DNA of 64,000 bases, from contig OY986964.1 in the NCBI GenBank assembly GCA_963920575.1, positions 15,489,460 through 15,553,459 of the forward strand, read 5' to 3'. This DNA comes from Narthecium ossifragum. Taxonomy: Eukaryota; Streptophyta; Magnoliopsida; Dioscoreales; Nartheciaceae. This document shows positions 1-11,125 of this stretch, piece by piece; positions within the stretch are counted from its first letter, which is position 1; the number at the start of each line of letters is the position of its first letter. The notes under the pieces are model-generated. The model searched no databases and was not told the DNA's origin. It saw only the letters and a list, made by a program, of their open reading frames with translations. The translations under genes and the position numbers were made by a program.

Positions 1-1020
1 GGTACTACTGCTACATGTTTTTTATACAATTTATGCACATTCTTCTGCATCAGTATTTTCCAAGATGGATGGTGATATATGGCTTACATATAGTGCAACA
101 ACAAATACTATTCTCCAAAATCGAAAATATTTTTTGAAATTAACATTGAAAGAATCTAATGTTATTACAATATTTGGCTTACATATAGCATATAGTGCAA
201 CAACAAATATTATTCTCCGAAGTCAAAAATATTAGACATGATTGAGGGCTCTGCAAGTGTCATAATAGTCTTGCCTAGAGGAACAAAACTATGTATTGAT
301 GATGCATTATAGCGATTTAGCTGACCTTGGAAGGAGATGGTCTGACTATCAATTTCTCTATTGAGCAAGAAGCACATGGGTAATCATTGGGTAAAAGAAT
401 CATCTTGTTCTTAAGATTATGCCCATGTGAATTATCAACAATTCTACGCATCATTATTGATCCAGATGACCAAGTCAATAATGCCAAATTATAAAATCCT
501 TTGGATAAAGCATTTCTGAAACATCATTGCATATGATTCCATGCGTCTAATATTTGTATAGTACAATCCAGGAGAAAGAGCATGGAGTTTTTCAATTGCA
601 TGCTTTTGACATGAAACTCCAAGTGCAATGCATAAATACTAAATACCACTTTCATTCGTCGTTTCCATATGATATCTATTACGATGTAAATCCTTAGAGC
701 TAATCACATTTCTTTTTTGCTCTTATAGAGTATAATACATCACCAAAAAATAATTTTGTTCCTTTAGGCAAAACTATTGTCTCTCTTCCAAAACCTTCAA
801 TTAGATCTGCTAGACCAGATATTGCGGTAACATTTCATTCTTTCGATGTTAATTTCGAAAAATATTTTAGATCTCGGAGAATGGTATTTGTTGTTGCACT
901 ATCTGCAAAGCATATATCACCATTCATATTGGGAAAGACTGTGAATAACATGCATAAACTGTATTAAAAACATGTAGTAGTATATAACAGAGAGAAACAA
1001 ATTCAAACTATCTAATACAT
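1..1020 (-). pseudogene. Degenerate Ty1/copia protease and pre-integrase region
   Basis: Minus-strand translation gives short copia-like pieces broken by many stops. One begins ADSATTH and runs into a loop resembling the region after the copia aspartic protease; it lies directly downstream of the gag remnant at 1025-2070. A stretch of about 40 bp containing ATTCTCCRAARTCRAAAATATT occurs twice, near 110-130 and 200-230, suggesting a small internal duplication. The copy continues beyond the left edge. It is too decayed to encode anything. Family assignment rests on the adjacent gag rather than on a clear catalytic motif. Confidence 0.5.
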
Positions 1021-1024
1021 GATC

Positions 1025-2070
1025 CTAATTGATGTATTCATTTCCTTCTAGGAAATTTCCAATTGGGAAATCTAGCTTTTCTTTGAACTCTATGAAGAAA
1101 TCTGAAATGTTTAAGCCGGTGCAATCCTTGGGGTTGTCCAACGGGATATCAAACAAGCCTTCAAAATCAGTGAGGTTCATCTCAACACTTTTCTTCTTTC
1201 CTTTAGCCAAATGTTGCTCCACAATATGCTTCGGAGCACAACAGTCATGACCAGTGCCCTTTTCTTCCACACCGATAATATTCATCACATATCTTTTATT
1301 AGTGTTATTTTGAGGCTCTTTTCTCTTCTTATTTTCTACTAGCTCATTTTTATGAGGATGAGAATTAGGGTATCCTTTTCTATAATAATGGAATCTATCA
1401 TTTCCTCCACGGCCACGACCTCGCCCTCATCCATGTCGACAAGCACATCCGTGGCCGTATCCATGATAGGTATTAGCATTCACTTTAGGGTATGGTGAAG
1501 ATCCAGAGGAACGAGACTGATGGTTTTTCAGTAGATCCATTACGTTTCTCAGCTCATTTAGAAAATATCAATTAATTCAGAGTATTTTTTAAAACATCTT
1601 CGCCTATATTGTTGCTGCAAAATCATATTAGAGTCATGAAAGGTAAAGTAGGTTTTTTCAAGCTTATCTTGGTTGGTGATAGTTTTTCTACAAAGCTCTA
1701 ATCGAGAAGTATTCCTATGTAAAGCAAAGTTATATTCACTGACACTCCTAAAGTCTTGTAGCATGTATCTAATAATATCGGACACTAGGGAGAATAATAG
1801 TAAAAAATGGTCAAATCTTTCCTTTCAGTTTTTTCAAAGAACTAAAGGATCTATTACTATAAGATTTTCATTCTTTAGGCCCTCATTCAAATGACGTCAG
1901 AGGAAGATTAAGGCACTGGACTTTTGATCGGACATGGCAGTATCCCCCCTTTTTATCGTGTTCCCCAACTTTCCGGCATATATATGCATGTCGGTATCTA
2001 ATGCCCATGGCATATAGTTTCGTCCCGTAATGTCGAGAGCCAAGAAATCTTGCTTTAATACATTACTCAT
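1025..2070 (-). pseudogene. Ty1/copia gag remnant (minus copy)
   Basis: Pieces in consecutive minus-strand frames resemble a plant copia Gag. The start is MSNVLKQDFLALDITGRNY, followed by MPWALDTDMHIY. A middle piece (1558-1785) contains LQDFRSVSEYNFALHR. A basic region near 1440 (GRGRGRGGNDRFHYYRKGYP) precedes GHDCCAPKHIVEQHLAKGKK, where a CCHC knuckle is normally followed by the WSRTC-like motif; here the knuckle is lost. Frameshifts and stops separate the pieces. The start was chosen at the ATG complement at 2068-2070, because the plus-strand sister copy (3276-3652) aligns there. Confidence 0.7.
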
Positions 2071-2164
2071 GATAATACTGTTCAACAGAAATAACAAATA
2101 TGTAAAAAATTAATCATAAAAATAAAGAACAAATTTTTTTTCCTTCCCCCTCCCCAATTTTTGT

Positions 2165-2250
2165 AGATCATAGATCCGCAGATTCGAACTCGAGACTTCA
2201 TTCCCAAATATCCGAGCAGTTTGCGCTGGCCAACTTAGTTGGATCCAAAG
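2165..2250 (-). repeat. tRNA-like A/B-box segment (SINE-like), minus copy
   Basis: On the minus strand, AACTAAGTTGGCCAGCGC (complement of about 2223-2240) resembles a Pol III A box. GAGTTCGAATC (complement of 2181-2191) resembles a B box, about 35 bp downstream. This spacing is typical of tRNA-derived SINEs. The copy sits between the LTR-like arm and gag. It may be a SINE captured by the copia element or an altered primer-binding region; the A/B boxes are visible, activity is not. Confidence 0.45.
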
Positions 2251-2748
2251 GCCCGTCTAATTCTCATACTAAAAATCATATAAAGCTTAAACAACTAATA
2301 AGTAAACAAAAAATATAGATAGGTAAACAACTAATACAAATAGATACTACACATACCAAAGCTTTTAGGTTAGTTTATATATTACAATAGACAACATATT
2401 CAATATTTGTACTTCTGATATAAAAATCTCTCCCATTGTGTCGCTCAGAAATCACAGTAATCTGTACTTCATGTATTAAAACAATTCATACTTCAAATAT
2501 GATACGATTCGTACTTCAAGTACGAGAACAACTTCTACTTAATGTACAATAACTATTTGTACTTTAGCACAATCCTTACCACGTTAACGAGGGATGGCAA
2601 ATCAAGATCAACATGTAAGTTTTAGTTAGTTATTGTTATTTTCATTGTTGTTGGAACTTAATTTTCCTGGTTTTTATTTAGTTCTTGATGCACATAAATC
2701 ATCATACCTGAAGTATGAATAGTTCTTGTAATTGAAGTACAATTAGTT

Positions 2749-2836
2749 ATTGTACCCGAAGTATAAGTTGCTATTGTACCTGAAGTATAAGTTGCTATTG
2801 TACCTGAAGTATAAGTTGCTATTGTACCTAAAGTAC
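2749..2836. repeat. 24-bp tandem repeat, about 3.7 copies
   Basis: The unit ATTGTACCTGAAGTATAAGT plus TGCT repeats at 2749, 2773 and 2797, with a partial fourth unit from 2821. It lies inside the right arm of the inverted repeat, while the left arm has only scattered related GAAGTAC motifs. Expansion therefore followed the split of the arms. Confidence 0.9.
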
Positions 2837-3109
2837 CATTCTTCTAGTACATGAAGTACGAATCGTTCTTGTATCTAAAATATGAATTGTTCTAATACAT
2901 GAAGTATAAATTACCGTAAAAACCTGCAGCACACAATAGGAGAAATTTTTATATCGGAAATACAAATACAAAATTTATTGTCTATCGTAATGCATAAACT
3001 AAACCTGGAAGCTTTAGTATCTGCAATACATGCTTATATTAGATGTTTATCTATTTATATTAATTGTTTATTTATTACCTTTTTGAGCTTTATATGACTT
3101 TTGGAATGA

Positions 3110-3200
3110 GAATTAGTCGGGCCTTCGGGTCCAACCGAGTTTGTCAGCGCACGCGCTCGAACGATTGGGAATGAAGTCTCTTATTTGAATCCATGGATCT
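3110..3200 (+). repeat. tRNA-like A/B-box segment (SINE-like), plus copy
   Basis: Sister of the minus copy in the other arm of the inverted repeat. An A-box-like AACCGAGTTTGTCAGCGC lies at 3133-3150. The B-box position (3181-3192) reads TTATTTGAATCC and is degraded. GGGAATGAAGTCTC between the boxes is shared by both copies. Confidence 0.4.
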
Positions 3201-3275
3201 ATAATTTGCAAAAACCCAAGGAAAGGAAAAAAAAATTATTTTCCCTTATTTCTTTAATCAATTTTTTCGACATAT

Positions 3276-3652
3276 TTGTTTATGTCTTTTGAACAATATT
3301 ATCATGGGCTATCTAGTAAGCAAGATTTCTTGACTTTCGAAATTACCAAAAGTAGCTATATGACATGGGCTTTAAATGTCGAACTGCATCTAAATACTGA
3401 AAATTTGGGACATGCAATAAAAGAAGGGAATACTGCCACGAACAATGAAAATGCCCTTGCCTTAATCTTCCTCCAACGTCATCTAATGAGTACCTCACGA
3501 TAACAAATCATTTAATTCCTTGGAGAAACTTAAAGGAAAGATTCAACCACCTTAAAACCATTATTCACCCTAGTGCCAAATATGATTGGATACACTTGAG
3601 ATTACAAGATTTTAAGATTGTTAGTAAATATAACTCTGTTTTACATAGAATT
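3276..3652 (+). pseudogene. Ty1/copia gag remnant (plus copy)
   Basis: A plus-strand sister of the 1025-2070 gag. It reads SSKQDFLTFEITKSSYMTWA, then LNVELHLNTENLGHAIKEGN, then LALIFLQRHL, and after a stop LQDFKIVSKYNSVLHRI. The start codon ATG at 3282 keeps this frame. Homology to gag ends near 3652, where an unrelated sequence with a 10-bp hairpin begins, so the copy is truncated at its 3-prime side. Confidence 0.7.
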
Positions 3653-3734
3653 GGTGTGGAGTCGGATTTGTGGAGTGGAGTGGAGGCACTCCACTCAACC
3701 AAGATCCACTCCATCGCAGCCAAACAGGCCCTTA
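3652..3734. mobile_element. Possible truncated Tourist-like MITE end
   Basis: The gag homology stops at a segment ending CAGCCAAACAGGCCC followed by TTA. This is the shape of a PIF/Harbinger MITE end (GGGCCTGTTTGG) with a TTA target site. Inside is a perfect 10-bp hairpin (3673-3682 with 3687-3696, GAGTGGAGTG stem). The opposite inverted repeat is not visible, so it is either a truncated MITE or a chance match. Confidence 0.35.
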
Positions 3735-5640
3735 ACTTGACTCACTTGACCTGGATCATTGTCCAGAAAACAAGCAGATTGAGTACAAACAGAGCAAGAC
3801 AAAGACATAAGCTTCAACGTGCTTGATATCTTGATATAACATATCCAAAATATAATCAAGCATATATATAGGAATCATTGATCAGGCTTATCTAAATTAA
3901 GATTTAATAAGGTCTTCAACCTAGCGGATTAAGATAGCTAGTAATCGCACTTAAGTTAAAGCAGTCCACAACATAAACTTTCAATGTCTTTGCCATCTAT
4001 TTGGGAGGTGGTTGCCATCTGGAATCAATTTTTTTAGGGTTAATACATATCTATCCCTCAAAAACTCCATATTTTAAAGAATATCCCTAAAATCCAAGAA
4101 AGTGCTCAAAACGCCCTACCATCACCTTTCATCTAGTAAACTAACCAAACCATGCTTAAACCTTAACCATGACATGTGAATTTCTACAATACCCAAACTT
4201 CCTGTGAATCATCTCCTCTCTCCTCCGTGGATCTCTCTTCTCTCCTCTCTCCCTCCCTCTCCCGGTGGAACCCCCCCCCACACACACACACACCCACCCA
4301 CACCGGGATCTCTCCTCTCCCTCTCCCTCCTCCCTTGTTGCATTATTAACCCTTCTTCTTAAGATAAAGAGCGATCATGTGATGCTTTTTCACAAAATAC
4401 ATATGGCCAGCATGAGACCTCACTTACGTGAAAATAAACCTAGAATTAGCTCAATCAAACAACCTCCAATTATAGAAAGATCTCTCAGATTATAACCTAT
4501 AAATCCCATAAAAGATTATAACCTATATATGAACATGGAGCACAAAATGACCTAAGATCTCCTTCAATAACACTCGAAAACACCTATGCCTATTTGCAGG
4601 CGTGGAATTATTCCATAGTTAATATAGCTCAAAGACCAAATGTCCATTGTTAGGTCTGTCCATATTGCTGTCAATAATATGATTAACATGGTTAGTTATT
4701 TTACAAGCCTACAACTCTACAATGAAAATTTACTCTCAAAATTGGTCAGCAATGAAGTCATATGTATTTCATAGACTGATCATACCACACATGAGATACA
4801 CAAGTGACTCCATACAACAAATGAAACAAAAATATTCTCAAGAGAAGGGGGAAAAAGAAACATCTCCTACCTTATTCCCAATAATATTATTATCATTATC
4901 AATGATAAAGCAAATCTTTGCCTGTTATGGGGAGTTTTTAATACAAACATTTCCTGGATCTGCTACTATGTGGTCAAAGACCAGAGAAATTTTTCAAACT
5001 ATGGTACAAGCACAATAAATTTCTAGCGGAATGCTCCTCCTCAGCACTAACCAAAAAGCCTAGGATTTCTACAGAACGAGCTGAAAGAGATGAGGAAGCT
5101 AGAAAGTAGGAAATCCATATGGTCCCGATCAAATGATGGCTTACAAACCCATTACTTCATGAATGCACAAAAAGCCGAGAATATGTATGTAAAAACCAAT
5201 AATCAAACTAACTGCACCAAAACAACAGTAAGCCTAAATGAGCCAAAGTTTTCTCAAGCGACAAAATATCTATCCATCAACCCAGTATGCAATTTCTTCT
5301 GTCCCCACGTCCACTCTACGTCACCCGTGCCCTAATCCCCACCATTCCAATAGGTTAAACCAAGGAATGACCTAAACTACCTTTCTTAGACATATGTGGA
5401 GAGAGGTCGATACAATGGAACCACCGATACGCGAAATCCCATGATACATACCAAGAATTAGGCAACATAATAACATTTACGAAGCTCAAACACGTCGAAA
5501 TTGGGTCAATTGCGTGAAGTACAGCTATTCAAAACCTTAACCTAGAAGACTCGTCAAACCTAACCTAAATGGAAGTAAAAGGTAAACGAAAAGCCACGAA
5601 ATCTCAAAAAAAAAAATATTATTAGACATAGAGAGGATCT
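3735..5640. other. Non-coding stretch, no gene seen
   Basis: AT-rich DNA without recognisable coding similarity in any frame. A C/CA-rich low-complexity tract lies at 4262-4303, preceded by a CT-rich stretch from about 4205. Read on the minus strand it is T-rich and intron-like, and it lies downstream of the possible first exon at 5650-5880. It could therefore be an intron of a lost or distant gene, but no exon could be identified. Confidence 0.5.
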
Positions 5641-5649
5641 TAGACAGCT

Positions 5650-5880
5650 ATTATACCTCGGAGGCATCTCACGCTAACGGCTCCGACGAGATCCCGGCGA
5701 CGATTCTACTTTGGGCTTCGTCTCCCCCGGCGGAGAGAAGAGAGGCCGGCTTCGCGTCGATCGAAGCGGTCGGAAGGGTGATCTATACGACAACTGGCTC
5801 GCCGTCCCATAGGACGCATCTGGTGGTGTGAAGCTGAGGCATGTGGACCGTTCGATGCCGTCTATGGTCCATGAATTCGA
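5650..5880 (-). other. Possible GC-rich first exon and 5-prime UTR of a minus-strand gene
   Basis: This GC-rich island stands out from AT-rich neighbours. On the minus strand it ends with ATGCCTCCGAG followed by GTATAA, a plausible start codon and splice donor (about 5657-5667). Upstream, CATCGAACGGTCCACATG and a GGGTCAGGTCC stretch resemble the proximal promoter of a plant housekeeping gene. Only four codons would be coding here, so no product can be named. It could equally be the end of a transposon that captured a gene promoter. Confidence 0.25.
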
Positions 5881-6250
5881 CACGACCCGGTCCTAAATCG
5901 ACATTGGACCTGACCCAATTCACCCATGCCACCAAAATGGTCCAATTTGATTGGACTCGGTTGATAACTGCGAGCAATGTCTACAATAGACTATTGGGAT
6001 GGGCTTGTTTGGCTGGTCGTCTTGCTCATGGATCCTTATAGGCTATAATATCCAAAACGAGGAGCAACTAGAAAGAAGATAAGAGTGTTAAAAGTGGATC
6101 TATGCTGAATCCTCATGAGTACTTGGCAGGCACTGAGCTGCTGCTCTGGATTCTGCATTTAAAGGTGCAGGAGTTTTGCAGATCATGATGCCCAGATCTT
6201 TGTTTCTTGCAGGAACTGAAGTAGAAGCAAAGCATTTGCATGTTGAACCG

Positions 6251-6596
6251 TGATATACGTCCCACCGGATGGGTGTGGATTCTCCACACCCCCGGTGGAA
6301 CGCACTCACTTCTCTCCCCTCTTTTACTCTTTTTTTTTCTCTCTCTTTCTCTCATTATATTTATACAATAAATATAAATGAAATATATATATAAAAAGTA
6401 TATATGTAAAATATATGTAAAAATATATATGTATATATATATGATGTGTATAAAATATATATGTATATATATATATGATGTGTATATATAATTAAAATAA
6501 ATGTACATACGTATATATGTATGCAATATATTCAACTAAAAAATATATATGAAGTATATATGCATATATATATTTCGAATATACATATTTTAGTTA

Positions 6597-6649
<53 letters not shown>

Positions 6650-7001
6650 TATAGATTTACATACATACATACCTTCATCTTAATTTATATATAAATATCA
6701 CATATTTATACATTCATATAAAATAACATACATATATATATGTTTTTATATAAATGATAATATAAATAACATATACATAAATACAAGTATAAATAGCATT
6801 TATATATATGTTATTTATATATTCATCCATACATACCTATATACATAGATATCCAAATCTACACAAAACGCCCTCATAAAATCCAAAATTACTCGAAATA
6901 TCTTCCACTCATCATCACTCAATCTCGCCACTTGGCAAAGATCCAACCCAATCATGTTTGGGTGTGAAGATTTCCCACCCCACCGGGTGGGACGGAAATC
7001 A
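6251..7001. mobile_element. AT-rich element with about 43-bp terminal inverted repeats
   Basis: The left end (6251-6293) begins TGATATACGTCCCACCGG. The reverse complement of the right end (6958-7001) begins TGATTTCCGTCCCACCCG, and both continue to a CACACCC-type block. Each end also holds a subterminal hairpin; the left one is perfect (GGGTGTGG, loop, CCACACCC). The interior is extremely AT-rich and microsatellite-like, with no coding capacity. No target duplication is evident, so the superfamily is unknown; a MITE or Mutator-like foldback is most likely. Confidence 0.55.
6602..6649. repeat. (TA)n(CA)n microsatellite
   Basis: An uninterrupted TA run of about 31 bases (6602-6632) is followed by a CA run to about 6649. 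It lies in the AT-rich interior of the inverted-repeat element. Confidence 0.95.
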
Positions 7002-7202
7002 TTTTCCTACTGCTTATCCCAAAGGAAACATGGTCGCAATAGTCGGAACATGCATGACCATGTGACTGCATGCATGATGTATACGTAGTGGCAAGAGCCC
7101 GTGACTTCTTGTGATGGACTTACGTGGGGGCAACACTCAGCCCTGAAATCAAAAATAAAAAAATAAAAAAAAGCACACATGGCAAAAAAAACCCAGTGGC
7201 TC

Positions 7203-7962
7203 ATCTCCTATCCTCCCATCTAAAACCTCTTTGCAGTTAAACAGGGAGATAGAGAGATGGGATGGGATGTGACTGATCAGCCATCATATCCATCTCATCT
7301 CCCTCTCTCTTCTCTCATCTCTCATCTCCCTCTCTTCTCTCATCTCCCATCCGATCATCCACTCATCCAGCTACGCCTGACGCCATCACCCATCGCCCAT
7401 CGCCCATCGCCCATCGCCCATCGCCCATCGCCTACGCCCCCTCTACCAGCTCCGTCGTCTATCAACCAAGCCCGCACGCCCCTCTACTGATTGGTCCGGC
7501 TCCGTCGTCCGTCGGCCACGCGCCCACGCCCGATGCCATATCGGCCCATCACCCACGCCCCACGTACCGGCTCCGTCGTCCGTCAGTCACGCCCACACTC
7601 CCCCTCTACCAGCTCTGTCATCCGTCGCCGTTGCCCACGGCCTACCCACGACGCCTTCCAAGCTTCATACCGACGACGCCACCTCCTTCTCCTCGTTCCC
7701 TCTCCATTGCCGACGCCGCCCTTCCTCCTTCGGGCTTCGATGTCGCCCTTCCAGTCACCGGCAACAGCCAACAACCATCCGTGATTCGCTCATCCGAGAT
7801 CAGCCATCGTCAAGACTCGAGACCCTCTGTGGCTCCACCCCTTCCAGTTCCAACACCTGCCGACGGCTCACCCCACGCTGTCGGCCACGGCCCACCCCTC
7901 CTCCCCATGTTGTCGACCTCGCCCCACGCCGTCGCCCACACCTAACCCACCGTCGCCCACGC
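7203..7962. other. GC-rich low-complexity region with CCCATCG heptamer array
   Basis: CT-rich sequence (7290-7350) leads into six copies of the heptamer CCCATCG (7389-7431), then a C-rich, open-frame stretch to the left edge of LTR-A. Open frames exist on both strands, but their composition is simple (Pro, Ser, Arg, His) and matches no family. It reads like a 5-prime UTR or promoter of the element that continues after LTR-A at 10416. I see no supported gene. Confidence 0.5.
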
Positions 7963-10415
7963 TGTCACACCCCGACCCAGAAAACCCATTCAGGCCGAGG
8001 CGTGAGGGTTCCTACTCTACTCAATCATCACTGGCGCATTTATAATAAGAATAAAAACAACTAATCTAACAATTGATCTGGGGTCAATATAGAAATTCAA
8101 TTATAATTTAAGATTCAGATACAATATTAAATCCTCAAAATCCTTACAAAAGGAAATTATACATTAAATAATTCATCAAGATTGAATGAACCCCAAGTCC
8201 TCGAACACCTCCAAAGACGACGCGCTACCATGTGCCTGTCCAGTTGGGATCTACAGAAGAAGAGTTGACGTCTGCACCTGCAAAAAGCAGCCCGGGTAGG
8301 AGTGAGCAATAAGCTCAGCAGGTTTCTATGCTACGGCACTAACAAGGAAGGCAAAAAGAACAGTGTTGCCCCGAGCAAAGCCTAGGTGTATACAGGGGTC
8401 CCATAACCCCACCGCGTGTCCCTGAGGCCCTCGATCATAATCTTCCAGCCGGGATGGTCACATGTCGAGTCACACTCAGTAGCAGGAAACAACACTGCTG
8501 ACTCTCAACAGGACACATAACATTATTTGGTGGGAAAAGACACCACTGAGTAGGCAACTCCTCTACTCAAGAGTTTAAGAACGCCGGACACCGGCTACAC
8601 CTCAGAACTCGGCTCGAGGCCGACACGACCTCTAAACCTCAAACAAGCATAAATTGCAGCCGACTAGACAGTCACCTCAAATCATCAGATTATTATAACA
8701 GATTAAGTCCTAGACCTGACTACCCAACCTCGGTCCTAAGGCTAGATCCGAGCTACCCGAGAGCCACGGATCGGCAATCAACCCATCGCCCACGCCTAGC
8801 CTAGAAATGCATCTAGTGCAAACAAAAGATGTATGATCATACACATAACAACAGTTCATGCATGCACCAATATGCCAAGCATTACATAGGACCAAGCGTA
8901 GCACACAGCCCGCCTAAGGGTATGCATAGCATCAGTCTAGAATAAAGCAGATAAAAGGGCACTCAGGCCTACAACGGGAAGCAACCCCAGCTAAACTATC
9001 AACAGCTATGATAGCAATATAATAATATTATATTCAAAGCTTAGGGCGAACGTAAGGCCCATTTATTCTACACATCCCAAGGGAGGCGCGGTTCCCCTGG
9101 TTCAACCACAAGCCACGCACGGGCTTAAACAGATATAATAATAATATATCTAAGATAGTATCGAAAAACTAGATTTATTAATATTAAAGCAAATGATCTT
9201 AATAACTTCAGAAAATCATATCTTTCAATCCAACCGTCCGATTGATGTAAAACTTGAGATGCCTACTCAACGACATACCCCGAATCACATATCCGAAAAC
9301 TGGATCGATCGGATAAACGAAAATAGATCAAAACATATAATTTCGGTTAAACCTCAGATTAGATAAAACCCAATTAAAATCCCTTCAAAAATAAATTGGA
9401 TTTAAACCAAACTTTCCAGATCACGCCTAAATATCACTAAGATCATCCCCTCCAAAAATCAGCTCAATTAAATATATAAAAATCACTTAAATCCTCACTT
9501 TAAACCAGCTGCCCTGTTTCAGCACAGTCAGCTTACTTAATTCACCAAAAATTATACGTTGCTTCAAAAATCATGAAACCAGTTGGTACTGAAAGCTAAC
9601 GCATAGATCTACAACTTTCATTTAGAAATCTAACTCAGATCATGCACGTAGAAGCCTGAAAACAAACTAGAACACCACTGTTCTGCTAGAACAGAAAATC
9701 CGGAAATCAAGTGATAAAAAACATGCTTAAATCCATATCAAATAAAATCCAATTCCTACCAAACTTCAATCAGGTGTCAAGCAAGCTATAACACACCATC
9801 TAGCATATTTAGACTGAAGAACAAACAAACACAAAGACTAACAACTCCTAATCAAACCTTAAATAAGAAACCTACCTTAATAAGCTTTTCCTTGGCTGAA
9901 TCATCGCTAAACAGCCACTAATCCAGCTCCAAACCAGTCCACATGTCTTCCTCAAGCTTCCACGAATCCAACAAGCCTTCAAGCACTTGATTTGGTGATC
10001 GGAGGAGAGAGAACGGAAGTGAAGAAGGGAAGAGGAAGGTTACGGGAGCAGGGGAAGAGAAAGGAAAACCAGCAGAGAAGAAGAGGATAAGAGGGGAGGG
10101 GGGCTCTTAAAGGTGTTACTGTAGCTACAGTACCGCCTTGCTACAGTAGCCGGGGTGCTACAGTGGTCGCGACCCAACCGCCCGTCTCGATCCTCTCCGA
10201 TCTTTCGATCGAGAACGGCTATGAGAATCTAATCAAACACAAATTACAATCAGAGGCCATGTGTGTACATCGCGGGTGTGGAACCAACCGTCAAAGCGTA
10301 ATTTATCAAATTGCCCTTGGGGTCTTCGCGATCAACCCGATCGCGGAACAAGGCCAAACGGGCCAGACCCTCAACCTAACGCGGTCAGACCGGGTTGGAA
10401 GAGCTGGTCCTCACA
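7963..10415 (-). mobile_element. Solo LTR-A, chromovirus-type gypsy
   Basis: A 2453-bp LTR without internal region. The plus strand begins TGTCACACCCCGACCC and ends GGTCCTCACA; the sense strand is minus, by comparison with element B and its primer-binding site. It is flanked by a perfect 5-bp target duplication, CACGC, at 7958-7962 and 10416-10420. It keeps the conserved LTR block GCAGCCCGGGTAGGAGTGAG near 8290 and the GGTCCTAAGGCTAGATCCGA block near 8740. Unlike B, C, D, F and G it carries no palindromic array in the equivalent segment. It is most simply the product of LTR-LTR recombination. Confidence 0.9.
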
Positions 10416-10722
10416 CACGCGATCCAGGATCATCGTCCCGGCGGATGGCGTCCTCTGGTTCATGTACCTCCTCAACTATCATGAAGTAGTCGATCATCGT
10501 CCCGCCGTCAGCCACACGATCCACGAAGGTTCCGATCGACACCTTCCCTCTTCTCTTCTCTTCTCAGTTCTTCTTCTTAGCTCGACTCTCATTCCTTTTT
10601 TTTGTGAATTGGATGCTATGTTTTTTCTACATAAAGACTTGGATGCTATGTTTCATGTTTGGTTAAGGAATTAGGCAATTTTTTATAATTATTGTGAATT
10701 GTTTTTCAATAATTATAGGATC

Positions 10723-10860
10723 ATGGACAAATATGTTATCAAGCCAAAGCATATAAGGGAGTCTTCTAGCACCCCTAACCTTGCACAGAGAACTCGTGTC
10801 GAATTTGATAGTGTCGAATTAGTTGCTAACCCAGATAAACGAAACCAATTTCGTATGTAG
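10723..10860 (+). pseudogene. N-terminal scrap of hAT/ZMYM1-like (TTF-type) protein
   Basis: A 45-codon frame starts MDKYVIKPKHIRESSS and contains RTRVEFDSVELVANPDKRNQ. It resembles the start of plant TTF-type zinc-finger/hAT proteins (ZMYM1-like), where a basic leader precedes a VE(I/V)-x-LDELP-DP-x-R motif. A T-rich stretch ending TTATAG lies just upstream, like a splice acceptor. The frame stops at 10858 and the copia element begins 48 bp later. This is a weak similarity, read by eye. Confidence 0.35.
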
Positions 10861-10907
10861 GCATTCCTCCACCTTTTGAGTGAGGCTTGAAAATTTTTTG
10901 AACCCCC

Positions 10908-11125
10908 TGTTGGTATAGTTACCTTACTTAGCTTGACTATTTTAGGTAGACTGATGATTTAATGTAATTAGCATCAATCATGCATCAATCATACATATAT
11001 GTATTTTTCTTTCTTGTGTGCTTCCTCCTCTATATAAAGGATGGCCTCCTGTATAGTTATGAGATATACACATAGTGAATACACTATGAAACTCTCCAAC
11101 TTATCTCTGTCCTTAGTTTATAACA
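10908..11125 (+). repeat. Copia 5-prime LTR (218 bp)
   Basis: It begins TGTTGGTATAG and ends TTTATAACA. It includes a TATA box TATATAAA at 11031-11038. Immediately after it, TTGTATCAGACG (11126-11137) resembles the tRNA-iMet primer-binding site TGGTATCAGAGC. Confidence 0.9.

Larger units (their letters stand above)
1730..3650. repeat. Long imperfect inverted repeat joining two divergent copia 5-prime ends
   Basis: The reverse complement of about 1730-2580 aligns with about 2820-3650. Both arms contain, in order, a tail of GAAGTAY/GTAC motifs, a short ATGAGAATTAG segment, a tRNA-like A/B-box segment, and the first part of gag. The spacer is about 2600-2710. Identity is visibly below 90 percent, with many small indels. 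This is what two copia 5-prime regions inserted head to head would leave, or an old palindromic rearrangement of one element. No target duplications were found. Confidence 0.75.

Noticed and set aside
2165..2250. A genuine tRNA gene
   Set aside because: A/B-box-like motifs are present, but no acceptor-stem pairing or anticodon loop could be drawn; SINE-like is the better reading.
7389..7431. Heptamer array as interstitial telomere repeat
   Set aside because: The unit is CCCATCG, not the plant telomere TTTAGGG/CCCTAAA.
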